Shown one piece after another: positions 25,778 to 35,803 of a stretch of 64,000 nt of DNA (position 1 is its first letter; every line of letters starts with the position of its first letter). The stretch covers positions 124,001-188,000 of the forward strand of contig CAVXNC010000015.1 of the NCBI GenBank assembly GCA_963762865.1, written 5' to 3'. The translations under genes and the position numbers were made by a program. The DNA is from DATHAP01 sp963762865. Lineage in GTDB: Bacteria > Actinomycetota > Actinomycetes > JACCUZ01. The notes under the pieces were generated by a model. The model had not been told where the DNA came from. It did no database searches and saw only the letters and a list, made by a program, of their open reading frames with translations.

Positions 25778-27801
25778 GCGATCTCCCTCGGGTCGACCTG
25801 GACGCGGACGGCGCCGGCGTCCTTGTGGGCGCTGCGGACCCCGGCACCGGCGCGCAAGGCGGCGACGATAGCCCGCCCTCCCGTCCGTGGCCCCCGGACC
25901 AGCAGCCGCTCCTGTCCGGCAGCGGCCGGGACCGGTCCGAGCAGGTCCACACCGTCGGGCAGGTCGCTGGCCGCCAGCAGGGCATGCACGGCCGCCGCCT
26001 CCCCGGTGAGCGAGACCATCAGGGTGTCGGGCGGGAGGCGCAGCGCCGCCCGCTCGGCGAGCTCCCGGTCGGCGAAGGTCACCGGGTCCCATCGGACCAG
26101 CGCCTGGACCGCCGGTCCGGCAGAGTCCGCCAGCACGACGACGCGGCCGCCCTCGGGGCCGGGACGGACCAGGGCGGCGGCGCCCATCCACCTGCGCAGC
26201 GCCTCCTCGGTCACCCGCAGGTCCGGACGGTTGAGCAGGGCCCAGCCGTCGAGGAGCAGCGCAGCGGCGTAGCCACCCTCGGCGACCGGCTCGGCGCCGG
26301 GCGTCGCCACCACGAGCGCCGGCTCGGGGCCGACCCGGGCCAGCACTCCCCCCGCGCTGGACGAGCGCACCGTGGTGCGGGGGAAGGCGCGACCGAGCTC
26401 TTCGGCCGTACGCCCGGAACCGACCGCGGTCGCGCGCAGCCGGGTGCCGCCGCACACCGCGCACGCCCAGCCGGTCGCGGCGACCCCGCACCACCGGCAT
26501 GCCGGGGTCGCGCCGGCCGCGGGTGAGGCCAGCGGGCCGGCGCAGGCCGCGCAGCGGGCGGGTGCCCGGCAGGTGGCGCAGGCCAGCCCGGGCAGGTAGC
26601 CCGACCGAGGCACCTGGACGAGGACCGGCCCCTGCTCGAGCGCCTGGGCGGCGGTGCGCCAGGCGAGGGTGGGCAGCCGAGCCGCCTGGCCGGCCGGGTC
26701 GCGCGGGTCCACCTCGTCGTCGATGCCACGCACGGCAGGAGCCACCTGGCGCACGGTGTCCCGGGTGGCCGAGACGTCCTCGGCCCAGCCGGACCGGACC
26801 AGGGCGGCCGCCTCGGTGGTGCGCGTGAACCCGCCCACCACCAGTGCCGCGCCCTCGAGCTGGGACCGCATCGCCAGGACGGTGCGCACCTGGGGGTAGG
26901 GCGCGCGCGGCTCGTCGTGCAGGTCGTCCCCGTCGTCCCAGACCACCGCGAGCCCGAGGTCACGCACCGGGGCGAACATCGCCGCCCTCGTCCCGATGAC
27001 TGCCATGGTCGCCCCGCGGCGGACGGCCAGCCAGCGGCCGTAGCGAGCGGCCGGGCCGGCGTCGGCGGTCAGGATCGCGGCGACACCGGGGGCGAGCGCG
27101 TGCACGGCGTCCGCCACGCGCTGCACGTCGCGGGTGTCCGGGACCACCACGAGCGCGCCGCGCCCGGCCGACAGCGCGGTGACGACCAGCACGGCGATCT
27201 CGGCCGGCCAAGCCGGGCCGGGCAGCGCGGTCCAGGCTGCTCGGGGAGCGCCGCCGCTGTGGACGGCGTCGAGCAGCGCCCGGCCGCGGGGATAGCGATC
27301 CCACAGCCCGGGCTCCGGCCGCGGCTGCCTGACCACGGGGAGCTCATGCTCCTGGGCCTCGGTGCGGGCGTGCCTGGGCGGGACGGCGAGCCGCAGCACG
27401 TCGGCCACCGACCCGGCGTAGTGGTCAGCCACCTCACGGGCCAGCCGGGCGATCTCCGGGCTGAGCACGGGTTCCGGCGACACCACCTTGTGCAGCGGCG
27501 CCAGCCGGCCCTGGTGCTCCGTCGAGTCGGCCCGCTCGAGCACGAAGCCGTCGACCAGCCGTCCGGCGAACCGCACCCGGACTCGCGCGCCCGGCTGGGC
27601 GGCCGCCGCCTGCTCAGCCGTGACCAGGTAGTCGAAGGGCCGGTCGAGGTGCGGCAGCGGCACATCGACCAGCACCCGGGCGACCGGGCGCTCGGCGGCC
27701 GGCTCCGGGGCCGGACGCGGTGGCGCCGAACGGGCCTTGCGGGCGGTCGAGCGCAGCAGGGCGAGCTGCTCGCCGCCCCCGCCCTCGTCGGTCCCGCTCA
27801 T
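25774..27801 (-). CDS. priA: PriA-like primosomal protein N' without helicase motifs
   Basis: The 675-residue protein shows the PriA N-terminal DNA-binding region (VARVLVDVPLPHLDRPFDYL) and the zinc-binding block with eight cysteines (CATCRAPARCAAC ... CRWCGVAATGWACAVCGG). The Walker A loop is absent and the DEEH box reads VVWDDGDDLH, so ATP hydrolysis and unwinding are not expected. Loss of helicase motifs is a known actinobacterial trait of this family; a structural replication-restart role is inferred. It is translationally coupled to the HAD gene downstream. Confidence 0.9.
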   Translation of the reverse strand: MSGTDEGGGGEQLALLRSTARKARSAPPRPAPEPAAERPVARVLVDVPLPHLDRPFDYLVTAEQAAAAQPGARVRVRFAGRLVDGFVLERADSTEHQGRLAPLHKVVSPEPVLSPEIARLAREVADHYAGSVADVLRLAVPPRHARTEAQEHELPVVRQPRPEPGLWDRYPRGRALLDAVHSGGAPRAAWTALPGPAWPAEIAVLVVTALSAGRGALVVVPDTRDVQRVADAVHALAPGVAAILTADAGPAARYGRWLAVRRGATMAVIGTRAAMFAPVRDLGLAVVWDDGDDLHDEPRAPYPQVRTVLAMRSQLEGAALVVGGFTRTTEAAALVRSGWAEDVSATRDTVRQVAPAVRGIDDEVDPRDPAGQAARLPTLAWRTAAQALEQGPVLVQVPRSGYLPGLACATCRAPARCAACAGPLASPAAGATPACRWCGVAATGWACAVCGGTRLRATAVGSGRTAEELGRAFPRTTVRSSSAGGVLARVGPEPALVVATPGAEPVAEGGYAAALLLDGWALLNRPDLRVTEEALRRWMGAAALVRPGPEGGRVVVLADSAGPAVQALVRWDPVTFADRELAERAALRLPPDTLMVSLTGEAAAVHALLAASDLPDGVDLLGPVPAAAGQERLLVRGPRTGGRAIVAALRAGAGVRSAHKDAGAVRVQVDPREIA

Positions 27802-27856
27802 GCCCTCATCTCAGCAGCACCCCGCGACACCATGACCCGGCGCCGGGCCTGAACTC

Positions 27857-27926
27857 GGCAACTGGTGGCTGACCGCGGCAGATTTGCCCCGCCCAGCCAC
27901 CAATGACCACGCGAGCGTGATCAATT
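27857..27926. repeat. Copy A of a palindromic intergenic element (priA-metK gap)
   Basis: Read on the minus strand this shows AATTGATCACGC, GCGTGGTCA, TGGTGGCTGG, a near-palindromic core (GGCAAATCTGCC, 27877-27888) and GGTCAGCCACCA. It matches copy B at 44874-44962 along about 55 bases with few differences. The outer hairpin on one side is intact, but the other side has diverged. It occupies most of the 184-bp gap between metK and priA. Confidence 0.85.
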
Positions 27927-27985
27927 CGGCGACGGCAGGGGTCGGCGGCGGCGTGACGTGGCGGCCAGCAGCCAGCGGGGCCGGG

Positions 27986-29179
<1,194 letters not shown>

Positions 29180-29245
29180 AGTGCTCCTACGGGATGGGCG
29201 GTCGGTCGGCGGCCGGGCGGCAGGCGCTCCGGCGACCGGACGAGT

Positions 29246-30529
29246 CTAGCGGCCGTGCGTCTCGGGGAGCCGCAGGGCGACCAGGTCCCACACGACCTGC
29301 GCGAGAGCCTCTTTGCTGCCGAGCGGGACCGGGGTCTCGCCGCCGTCGGAGCCGAGAACCACCGCGGCGTTCTGGGTGCCCTCGAAACCGGTCGGGTGCC
29401 CGGCCTCCCCCACCTCGTTGACCACCAGCAGGTCGCACCCCTTGCGCGCCAGCTTGGCGCGGCCGTGCGCGAGCACGTCGCCCTCGGCGTCGCCGGTCTC
29501 GGCGGCGAAGCCCACCACGACCTGGCCCGGTCGCCTCCGTGGCTCGGCGGCCAGCTCGGCCAGCACGTCGGGGTTGCGGACCAGCGCGATCTCGGTGGGC
29601 TCGGCGGCGCCGCCCTTCTTGATCTTGGTCTGGGAGGTGTCACGCGGCCGGAAGTCGGCGACCGCGGCGGCCATCACGACGACGTCGGCGTCGCCGGCAG
29701 CGGAGAGCACCGCGTCGCGCAGCTCGCGCGCCGAGGTCACCGGCAGGACGGTCACGCCGTCCGGGTCCGGCAGCGCGGTGTTCGCGGCGACCAGGGTGAC
29801 CGCGGCCCCGCGGGAGGCGGCCACCGTGGCCAGCGCGTAGCCCTGCCGGCCCGACGACCGGTTGCCCAGGAAGCGCACCGGGTCGAGGTGCTCGCGGGTC
29901 CCGCCGGCGCTCACGACCACGCGCCGGCCGGCGAGGTCGGTGTCGAGGGGGGCGACCCAGGACGGGTCGAGGCCCGCGCCGGAGTCCAGCAGCGCCAGCG
30001 CCGCGGCGAAGATCTCTTCCGGCTCGGGCAGCCGGCCGGGTCCGGTGTCGGCGCCGGTCAGTCGGCCCGACGCCGGGTCGAGCACCTGCACGCCGCGCTC
30101 CCGGAGCGTTGCGACGTTGGCCTGGGTCGCGGGGTGCTGCCACATCTCGGTGTGCATGGCCGGCGCCATCAGCACCGGGCAGCGGGCGGTGAGCAGCGTG
30201 TTGGTGAGCAGGTCGTCGGCCAGGCCGTGGGCGGCCCTCGCGAGCAGGTCAGCGGTGGCCGGCGCGACCACGACGAGGTCGGCCTCGCGGCCGATGGCCA
30301 CGTGCGGCACCTGGTCGACGTCCTCCCAGACCGACGTGCGGACCGGGTGGCCGGACAGCGCCGCCCAGGTGGCCGCGCCGACGAACTGCAGCGCCGAGGC
30401 GGTCGGCACGACCCGCACGTCGTGCCCCGACTCGGTCAGCAGGCGGAGCAGGAGGGCGGACTTGTAGGCCGCGATGCCGCCGCCGACGCCGAGGACGACC
30501 CGGGCACCGGGGCGGCGCGGCTCGCTCAT
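29246..30529 (-). CDS. coaBC: Bifunctional phosphopantothenoylcysteine decarboxylase/synthetase
   Basis: This 427-residue fusion carries out two steps of coenzyme A synthesis. The N-terminal FMN-dependent decarboxylase (CoaC) has VVLGVGGGIAAYKSALLLR, the PXMNxxMW-type motif as MAPAMHTEMWQHPAT and a catalytic-His region SVWEDVDQVPHVAIG. The C-terminal CTP-dependent synthetase (CoaB) has VVVSAGGTREHLDPVRFLGN and AAAVADFRP. The ATG at 30529 gives the typical N-terminus; the frame remains open far upstream without homology. Confidence 0.96.
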   Translation of the reverse strand: MSEPRRPGARVVLGVGGGIAAYKSALLLRLLTESGHDVRVVPTASALQFVGAATWAALSGHPVRTSVWEDVDQVPHVAIGREADLVVVAPATADLLARAAHGLADDLLTNTLLTARCPVLMAPAMHTEMWQHPATQANVATLRERGVQVLDPASGRLTGADTGPGRLPEPEEIFAAALALLDSGAGLDPSWVAPLDTDLAGRRVVVSAGGTREHLDPVRFLGNRSSGRQGYALATVAASRGAAVTLVAANTALPDPDGVTVLPVTSARELRDAVLSAAGDADVVVMAAAVADFRPRDTSQTKIKKGGAAEPTEIALVRNPDVLAELAAEPRRRPGQVVVGFAAETGDAEGDVLAHGRAKLARKGCDLLVVNEVGEAGHPTGFEGTQNAAVVLGSDGGETPVPLGSKEALAQVVWDLVALRLPETHGR

Positions 30530-30566
30530 GAGGCTCGGCGCTCGGGGTCCACTCGGCCGCGGTCGG

Positions 30567-30842
30567 TCAGACCGTGGTCTCGGTGTCGACCTTCTCCGCG
30601 GTGAGCATGCCGGAGTTGATCTCGCGCATGGCGATCGACAGCGGCTTCTCGTGCACGTGGGTCTCGACGAGCGGGCCGACGTACTCCAGCAGGCCCTCGC
30701 CCAGCTGCGAGTAGTAGGCGTTGATCTGGCGGGCCCGCTTCGCGGCGTAGATGACCAGGCTGTACTTGGAGTCGGCGATGGCGAGCAGCTCGTCGATCGG
30801 GGGGTTGGTGATGCCCTCAGGCGCGGCAACAGTGCCGGACAC
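30567..30842 (-). CDS. rpoZ: RNA polymerase omega subunit
   Basis: This 91-residue omega subunit has the conserved IDELLAIADSKYSLVIYAAK, RARQINAYYSQLGEGL and KPLSIAMREINSGML segments. It assists assembly of the beta-prime subunit and in many bacteria forms part of the ppGpp site. It lies between gmk and coaBC, the standard actinobacterial order mihF-gmk-rpoZ-coaBC-metK-priA. Confidence 0.96.
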   Translation of the reverse strand: MSGTVAAPEGITNPPIDELLAIADSKYSLVIYAAKRARQINAYYSQLGEGLLEYVGPLVETHVHEKPLSIAMREINSGMLTAEKVDTETTV

Positions 30843-30891
30843 GGGTGGCCTTCCGGTCGGAGAATGTTCAGGCGTTTCGGACGTACGTCGC

Positions 30892-31464
30892 TCAGGACGG
30901 ACGGGTCAAGGCTATCAGGCTGTCGACGACGTCCTGGACGCTCGTGTTGACCAGGGTGACGTCGAACTCGCCCTCGGCGGCGAGCTCCTGCTGGGCCACC
31001 TCCAGGCGGCGGGCGACGACGTCGGGCGGCTCGGTCCCGCGTCCGCTGAGCCGCCGGACCAGCTCGTCCCAGGTCGGCGGGGTGAGGAAGACCAGGTGGG
31101 CCTCGGGCATGGCGGCGCGGACCAGGCGGGCGCCCTGCAGGTCGATCTCCAGCAGCACCGGCCGCCCCGCGGCCAACTGGTCCATCACTGGCTGGCGCGG
31201 CGTGCCGTAGAGGTTGCCGGCGAACTCGGCCCACTCGAGCAGGCCGCCCTCGTCGACCAGCGCCTGGAACTGCTCGCGGGTCACGAAGCGGTAGTGCACG
31301 CCGTCGGTCTCCCCCGGACGCGGGAAGCGGGTCGTCGCCGAGACCGACAGCCACAGCTCGGGGTGGTGCGCCCGGAGCTTGCGCACGACGGTGCTCTTGC
31401 CGACGCCGGACGGCCCCGACAGGACGATCAGCCGGGCGGGCGTCGGCCCGGCCTCGGCGGTCAG
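30892..31464 (-). CDS. gmk: Guanylate kinase, probable CTG start
   Basis: Gmk phosphorylates GMP to GDP. From CTG 31464 the protein is 190 residues and begins MTAEAGPTPARLIVLSGPSG, with P-loop GPSGVGKSTVV, then SVSATTRFPRPGETDGVHY, EWAEFAGNLYGTPRQPV and LLEIDLQGARLVR. No ATG, GTG or TTG exists in frame before a GTG at 31386, which would delete the P-loop. The CTG forms a CTGA overlap with the mihF stop, mirroring ATGA/GTGA junctions elsewhere here. I therefore infer CTG initiation, or a sequence error at that base. Confidence 0.9.
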   Translation of the reverse strand: MTAEAGPTPARLIVLSGPSGVGKSTVVRKLRAHHPELWLSVSATTRFPRPGETDGVHYRFVTREQFQALVDEGGLLEWAEFAGNLYGTPRQPVMDQLAAGRPVLLEIDLQGARLVRAAMPEAHLVFLTPPTWDELVRRLSGRGTEPPDVVARRLEVAQQELAAEGEFDVTLVNTSVQDVVDSLIALTRPS

Positions 31465-31790
31465 GCGGTGCCGCCGAACTCCCGCTCGAGCGCCGCCATC
31501 TGCTGGGCGCCCAGCCCGCGCACGCGTCGGCTCTCGGAGATGCCGATCTCCTCCATGATCTTGCGGGCGCGCACCTTGCCCACACCCGGCAGCGACTCGA
31601 GGACGGCCGCGACCTTCATCTTGCCGACGATGTCGTTGCCGCCCTCACGGCTGCCCTCCTTCAGCACCTCGATCAGCGAGGCGCCGGAGTGCTTGAGTCG
31701 GTTCTTCACGGCAGCCCGCTCCCGGCGCGCGATTGCAGCCTTCTCGAGGGCGGCTGCCCTCTGCTCGTTTGTCAGCGGGGGCAGTGCCAC
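31461..31790 (-). CDS. mihF: Integration host factor, actinobacterial type (MihF)
   Basis: This 109-residue protein matches mIHF: MALPPLTNEQRAAALEKA, the basic RRERAAVKNRLKHSGASL, and the helix-two-turn-helix KVAAVLESLPGVGKVRARKI followed by GISESRRVRGLG. It is a nucleoid protein that bends DNA and affects replication and phage integration. The GTG start at 31790 follows a 245-bp non-coding leader that divides it from a divergent hypothetical gene; I see no clear operator there. Confidence 0.95.
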   Translation of the reverse strand: MALPPLTNEQRAAALEKAAIARRERAAVKNRLKHSGASLIEVLKEGSREGGNDIVGKMKVAAVLESLPGVGKVRARKIMEEIGISESRRVRGLGAQQMAALEREFGGTA

Positions 31791-32035
31791 GTGCAGTCAC
31801 CTCGGGACGGTCAGAACGGCGGAAGGCGTCGGGTGGTGCCAGAGCTAGGAGCAAGGCGTACAGGTCAGGAACCTAGCGACACCAACGCTTGTGGGGCAAT
31901 GCGGGTCACGCTCTCATCGACGGAGTTTGAACGTTCGTCGGATGCGACGGGCTGTCCGGACTAGCGCGACCCTGGACGGCAGGCCGGTTCGCGCGTAGAG
32001 AGGGAGAGCACGGGCAGCCGGACTCGGGAGCGACG

Positions 32036-32512
32036 ATGACCATGCAGCAGACGCCACAGCCGATGACCGACGCCCTACCGCAGCAGGCGTCCCAGCAGAC
32101 GATGTCGGCCAGTGCGACGGGTCCGTCCCGCGACGACGCGACGGCCTTGATCCAGCTGGCGACCCTGCACGCCCAGCTGCACGTGAGTGCCGGCTTGGAC
32201 GTTTTGTGGCGCTCCGACTTCCCGACCGACCCCTACACGATCGACGCCTGGTTCGCCCCCGGCACCGACGGTCGTCGCGGCCTGGAGGCGGTGCTGGTCT
32301 GGTTCCAGACGGTCGGCACCCTGGTCCGCCACGGCCTGCTCGATCCGGAGCTGTGCCGAGACTTCGCCCGGGCCGACCTGGTGTGGGGACGCATCGGCGC
32401 GATGGCGATCGCGCAACGCGCCCGCACCGGCGACGAGACGATGTGGGCCAACTTCGAGCACCTGGCTGCCTCGCACGCGCCGGCCGACCGGACCATCGAC
32501 CTCGACGGCTGA
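32036..32512 (+). CDS. Conserved hypothetical protein
   Basis: I do not recognise this 158-residue protein. A Gln/Thr/Ser-rich N-terminus of about 30 residues precedes an all-alpha domain (ATALIQLATLHAQLHVSAGL, VLVWFQTVGTLVRHGLLDPE, FARADLVWGRIGAMAIAQRA). There is no signal peptide or membrane helix, so it is probably cytosolic. GGGAGCG precedes the ATG at 32036. The pattern of a helical core with WF and LVWGRI resembles small DUF4760-like proteins, but this is only suggestive. Confidence 0.75.
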   Translation: MTMQQTPQPMTDALPQQASQQTMSASATGPSRDDATALIQLATLHAQLHVSAGLDVLWRSDFPTDPYTIDAWFAPGTDGRRGLEAVLVWFQTVGTLVRHGLLDPELCRDFARADLVWGRIGAMAIAQRARTGDETMWANFEHLAASHAPADRTIDLDG

Positions 32513-32617
32513 GCAGACAGCGGCTGCTGCTCGGCGGTCGACGCCGCGGTAGCCGTGCCGTTCAGCGGAAACGTCTGCTGCCCACGACGGGCAGACGTGC
32601 CGGACCCGAGCGCCGGG

Positions 32618-33976
32618 TCAGGCGCCGGCCGCGGCTGACGATGCTGCCGAGGGCTGGATGTTCTGGTTGAGGTGGAAGACGTTCTGCGGGTCGTAGATGT
32701 CCTTGACGGCGGTCAGCCGGGTCAGCTTCTCGGCGGAGTAGGCCCGGCGCACGCCGGCAGCGCCCTCGTCTCCCAGGACGTTGACGTAGACCCCTGAGGC
32801 GAAGGGCTCCAACGTGGCGGCGTACGACCGGGCCGTCTCGATCCGGGCCTCGTCCTCGTCGGGATCCGTCCACCCGGTCCCCGCGCCCAGCTCGAAGGCA
32901 GTGTCGCGGTGGCTGAACGCGGTGTCGTCCTCGGGCACGTCGGCGATCGCCCCGCCGTAGGCCTGCAGCCCGACACCTGGCGCCAACGGGCCGACCTCGG
33001 TGACCGCGACCATCGTGTCGATGACCTGGTCGGTGAGCTCCCGGAAGTAGTGGCCCTTGGCGTAGCGCCGCCGCGCGTGCCCGTCGACCACGTCGTCGCG
33101 GGACTGCAGCTCGACGTAGCTCGAGGGCATCACGCGCTCTGCCGTCGGGCTCCCCAGAGCGCGCACCGCTGGGACGAGCGCCTCGCCGCGCTGCGGGTCG
33201 CCCACCCAGACGTACCCCAGCGTCACGACGCCGTCGCCGATGCCGGCGGTGAAGGTCGCCTCGCGCGGAGCGGTCGCCGAGAGGTCGCGCCAGGCGCGCA
33301 GCGCGGAGGCCGCCTGGTCGGCCGGGAAGTCGATCTCGACGGACAGCGCGTCGGTGCCGGTGTCGTGCAGCCGGAACTCGAACTCGGTGACCACACCGAA
33401 GTTGCCCCCACCGCCGCGCAGCGCCCAGTAGAGGTCGGGGTGCTCGCTCGCGCTGGCCCGCAGCACGTCACCGTCGGCCGTGACGACCTCGAAGGACATG
33501 ACGCTGTCGCATGCCAGCCCCGCCTGCCGGGCCAGCCAGCCCATCCCGCCGCCGAGCGTCAGGCCGCCGACGCCCGTGTGCGACACGTTGCCCGCGGTGA
33601 CGGCGAGACCGAACTCCTGGCTCGCCCGGTCCAGCGCCCCGAGGAGGGCACCGCCCTGCACGACCGCCCGTCGCCGGCCGGGGTCGACGCGGACGGCACG
33701 CAGCGGTGTCAGGTCGATCATCAGGCCGCCGTCGGGGACGGCATGGCCGGCTGCGCTGTGGCCGCCGCACCGGATGCCGATCTCGAGGTCGTGCTCGCGG
33801 GCGGTCCGGACCGCGGTGACCACGTCCGGGACGCTGGCGCACCGCATGATGACCTGCGGTCGCCGGTCGACGATCGCGTTCCAGATGGTCCGGGTCCGGT
33901 CGTAGTCGGCGTCGCCGGGCAGCAGCACCGACCCGTCCATCGAGTCGGCGAGCTTCGTCCGCAGGGCTTCATCCAT
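32618..33976 (-). CDS. FAD-linked oxidase, berberine-bridge-enzyme family
   Basis: This 452-residue protein has the PCMH-type FAD domain (PQVIMRCASVPDVVTAVRTA, IRCGGHSAAGHAVPDGGLMI), with the His in CGGHS expected to bind FAD covalently. SHTGVGGLTLGGGMGWLAR takes the place of the second, cysteinyl attachment site, so bicovalent linkage is unlikely. The C-terminal BBE motif reads YDPQNVFHLNQNIQP. It probably oxidises a sugar or other alcohol. There is no signal peptide. It stands alone, 50 bases after pyrF, and its substrate is unknown. Confidence 0.88.
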   Translation of the reverse strand: MDEALRTKLADSMDGSVLLPGDADYDRTRTIWNAIVDRRPQVIMRCASVPDVVTAVRTAREHDLEIGIRCGGHSAAGHAVPDGGLMIDLTPLRAVRVDPGRRRAVVQGGALLGALDRASQEFGLAVTAGNVSHTGVGGLTLGGGMGWLARQAGLACDSVMSFEVVTADGDVLRASASEHPDLYWALRGGGGNFGVVTEFEFRLHDTGTDALSVEIDFPADQAASALRAWRDLSATAPREATFTAGIGDGVVTLGYVWVGDPQRGEALVPAVRALGSPTAERVMPSSYVELQSRDDVVDGHARRRYAKGHYFRELTDQVIDTMVAVTEVGPLAPGVGLQAYGGAIADVPEDDTAFSHRDTAFELGAGTGWTDPDEDEARIETARSYAATLEPFASGVYVNVLGDEGAAGVRRAYSAEKLTRLTAVKDIYDPQNVFHLNQNIQPSAASSAAAGA

Positions 33977-34026
33977 GCCACACCAGACCAGCCGGCCGCC
34001 GGGAAGTCATCGGTCCGGCGACCAGG

Positions 34027-34767
34027 TCATCGGCCCGGCTGCCCCAGCCGACCCGCGAGGGCCGCCGCGAGCGCCTCTGCGGCCGCGGCGACGGCGGTCG
34101 CGTCCCCAGCCCCCGTGATCGGCCGGCCGACCACGAGCAGGTCGGCGCCGTCGGCCAGCGCCTGCTCGGCGGTGGCCGTCCGGCTCTGGTCGTCGGACCG
34201 GCCGCCGGTCGTGCCGGAGGCGGTCGCGGCCGGACGTACGCCCGGGGTGATCAGACGGACGCCGGGACCGACCTCGCGTCGTACCGCCGAGACCTCCAGC
34301 GGGGAGCACACGAGCGCCCGCGCGCCGCCCTCGACGGCGAGCACCGCCAGCCGGCGGACGGTGTCGAGCGGCGACCCGGCGAAGCCGACGGCGGCGAGCT
34401 GCTCCGCGGACAGCGAGGTGAGGACGGTGACCCCGGCGACCATCGTGTCGGGCAGCGCGTCGGCGGCGGCGCGCACCATGTCGGGACCGCCGCTGGCGTG
34501 GACCGTGAGGTAGGCCGGCGTGAGGTCCGCGACCGAGCGCGCGGCGCCGGCGACGGTGTTGGGGATGTCGTGCAGCTTGAGGTCGAGGAAGACGTCGCGG
34601 CCGCCGCTGGCCTCGCGGCACTTCAGGACGGCGTCGTGCCCGTGCCGCAGGAAGAGCTGCAGACCGACCTTGACGGTGCTCACGTGCGGTCCGGCGGCGG
34701 ACGCCCAGCCGGCGGCCGTCTCGAGGTCCGGCGCGTCGAGGGCGACGGCGACGGGGGCGGCGGTCAC
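34027..34767 (-). CDS. pyrF: Orotidine 5'-phosphate decarboxylase
   Basis: PyrF decarboxylates OMP to UMP, the last step of the operon's pathway. The 246-residue protein has VAVALDAPDLETAAGWASAA, the catalytic VFLDLKLHDIPNTVAGAA (DxKxxD), VHASGGPDMV and VRLITPGVRP. Length and motif spacing fit the Bacillus/E. coli-type group rather than the longer type 2 group frequent in actinobacteria. The GTG at 34767 overlaps the pyrD stop. Confidence 0.95.
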   Translation of the reverse strand: MTAAPVAVALDAPDLETAAGWASAAGPHVSTVKVGLQLFLRHGHDAVLKCREASGGRDVFLDLKLHDIPNTVAGAARSVADLTPAYLTVHASGGPDMVRAAADALPDTMVAGVTVLTSLSAEQLAAVGFAGSPLDTVRRLAVLAVEGGARALVCSPLEVSAVRREVGPGVRLITPGVRPAATASGTTGGRSDDQSRTATAEQALADGADLLVVGRPITGAGDATAVAAAAEALAAALAGRLGQPGR

Positions 34768-35759
34768 GACGGCTCCTCCGGTGTCGGCCGGGCCCGGTGC
34801 GCGTGGCCGACGGCCTCGCGGAGACTGCCGAAGCCGCGGTCGGTGAGGGCGCGGGTGAGCTCGCGCAGCACGCGGACGGGTGCGCCGGGGTCGCCGAAGA
34901 CGGCGGTGCCGACCGAGACGGCGGACGCGCCGGCGAGGACCAGCTCGAGGGCGTCGAGGCCGGAGCGGACGCCGCCCATCCCGATGAGGGGTACGTCCGG
35001 AAGCGCCGCGTGGACCTGCCAGATGCACCGCACCGCGACCGGCTTGACGGCTGGGCCGGACAGGCCCCCGGTGACCCCGGCGAGCACCGGCCGCATCGTG
35101 TCGAGGTCGAGAGCCATCCCGAGCAGCGTGTTGATCAGCGAGAGCCCGTCGGCGCCCGCGTCGACGCAGGCCCGGGCGATCTCCACGATGTCGGTGACGT
35201 CCGGCGACAGCTTGGCGAAGACCGGGACCGACGGCGCGGTGTGCCTGCGCACGGCACCGACGACGTCGCTGGAGGCGGACGGGCTGCAGGCGAAGACGAG
35301 CCCGCGGTCGGCGACGTTGGGGCAGGAGATGTTGACCTCGACCGCCGAGAGGCCCGGGGCACCCCGCAGCCGGCGGGCCAGCTCGGCGAACTCCTCGACG
35401 CTGCTCCCCGCGATGGACACGACCGCGCGGGCACCGTGCTCGTGCAGCCACGGCAGGTCGTGCTCCAGGAAGTGGTCGATGCCGGGCCCTTGCAGGCCGA
35501 TCGAGTTGAGCATCCCGCTCGGGGTCTCGGCCATCCGCGGCGTCGCCCGGCCGGAGCGCGCGGCGAGCATGATCGACTTGGTGACCACGGCGCCGAGCTC
35601 GGCGACGTCGAAGAACTGGTGCAGCTCGCGGCCGGCCGCGGCGCAGCCCGACGCCGTGAGGACCGGGTTGGGCACGGTGAGGCCGGCGAGGTCGGTCGAC
35701 AGGTCGCAGTCGGGCTCGGCGACCCGTGGGGCGTCGACGGTCCGGACGGTGAAGCTCAC
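34764..35759 (-). CDS. pyrD: Dihydroorotate dehydrogenase, class 1B catalytic subunit
   Basis: This 331-residue FMN enzyme oxidises dihydroorotate. VNISCPNVADRGLVF carries the catalytic cysteine of class 1 enzymes; FAKLSPDVTDI, the NTLLGMALDLDT region and the GMGGVRSGLDALELVLAGAS phosphate site are also present. The adjacent pyrK gene shows that it is the NAD-linked class 1B type. This differs from the membrane quinone-linked class 2 PyrD found in mycobacteria. Confidence 0.95.
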   Translation of the reverse strand: MSFTVRTVDAPRVAEPDCDLSTDLAGLTVPNPVLTASGCAAAGRELHQFFDVAELGAVVTKSIMLAARSGRATPRMAETPSGMLNSIGLQGPGIDHFLEHDLPWLHEHGARAVVSIAGSSVEEFAELARRLRGAPGLSAVEVNISCPNVADRGLVFACSPSASSDVVGAVRRHTAPSVPVFAKLSPDVTDIVEIARACVDAGADGLSLINTLLGMALDLDTMRPVLAGVTGGLSGPAVKPVAVRCIWQVHAALPDVPLIGMGGVRSGLDALELVLAGASAVSVGTAVFGDPGAPVRVLRELTRALTDRGFGSLREAVGHAHRARPTPEEPS

Positions 35760-35803
35760 TCAGTGCCCTCTCTCCGCTGTCACAGGCTGCACTCTTACCG
35801 CAG

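Noticed and set aside
29180..29245. SAM riboswitch before metK
   Set aside because: The gap is only 66 bases and shows none of the SAM-I, SAM-II or SAM-IV core segments.
30892..31386. gmk starting at GTG 31386
   Set aside because: This would remove the GPSGVGKST P-loop, which is encoded just upstream without a stop codon between.
31900..31960. LexA/SOS box in the mihF upstream region
   Set aside because: TTTGAACGTTCGTCGG looks similar at first sight but lacks the CGAAC-N4-GTTCG spacing.
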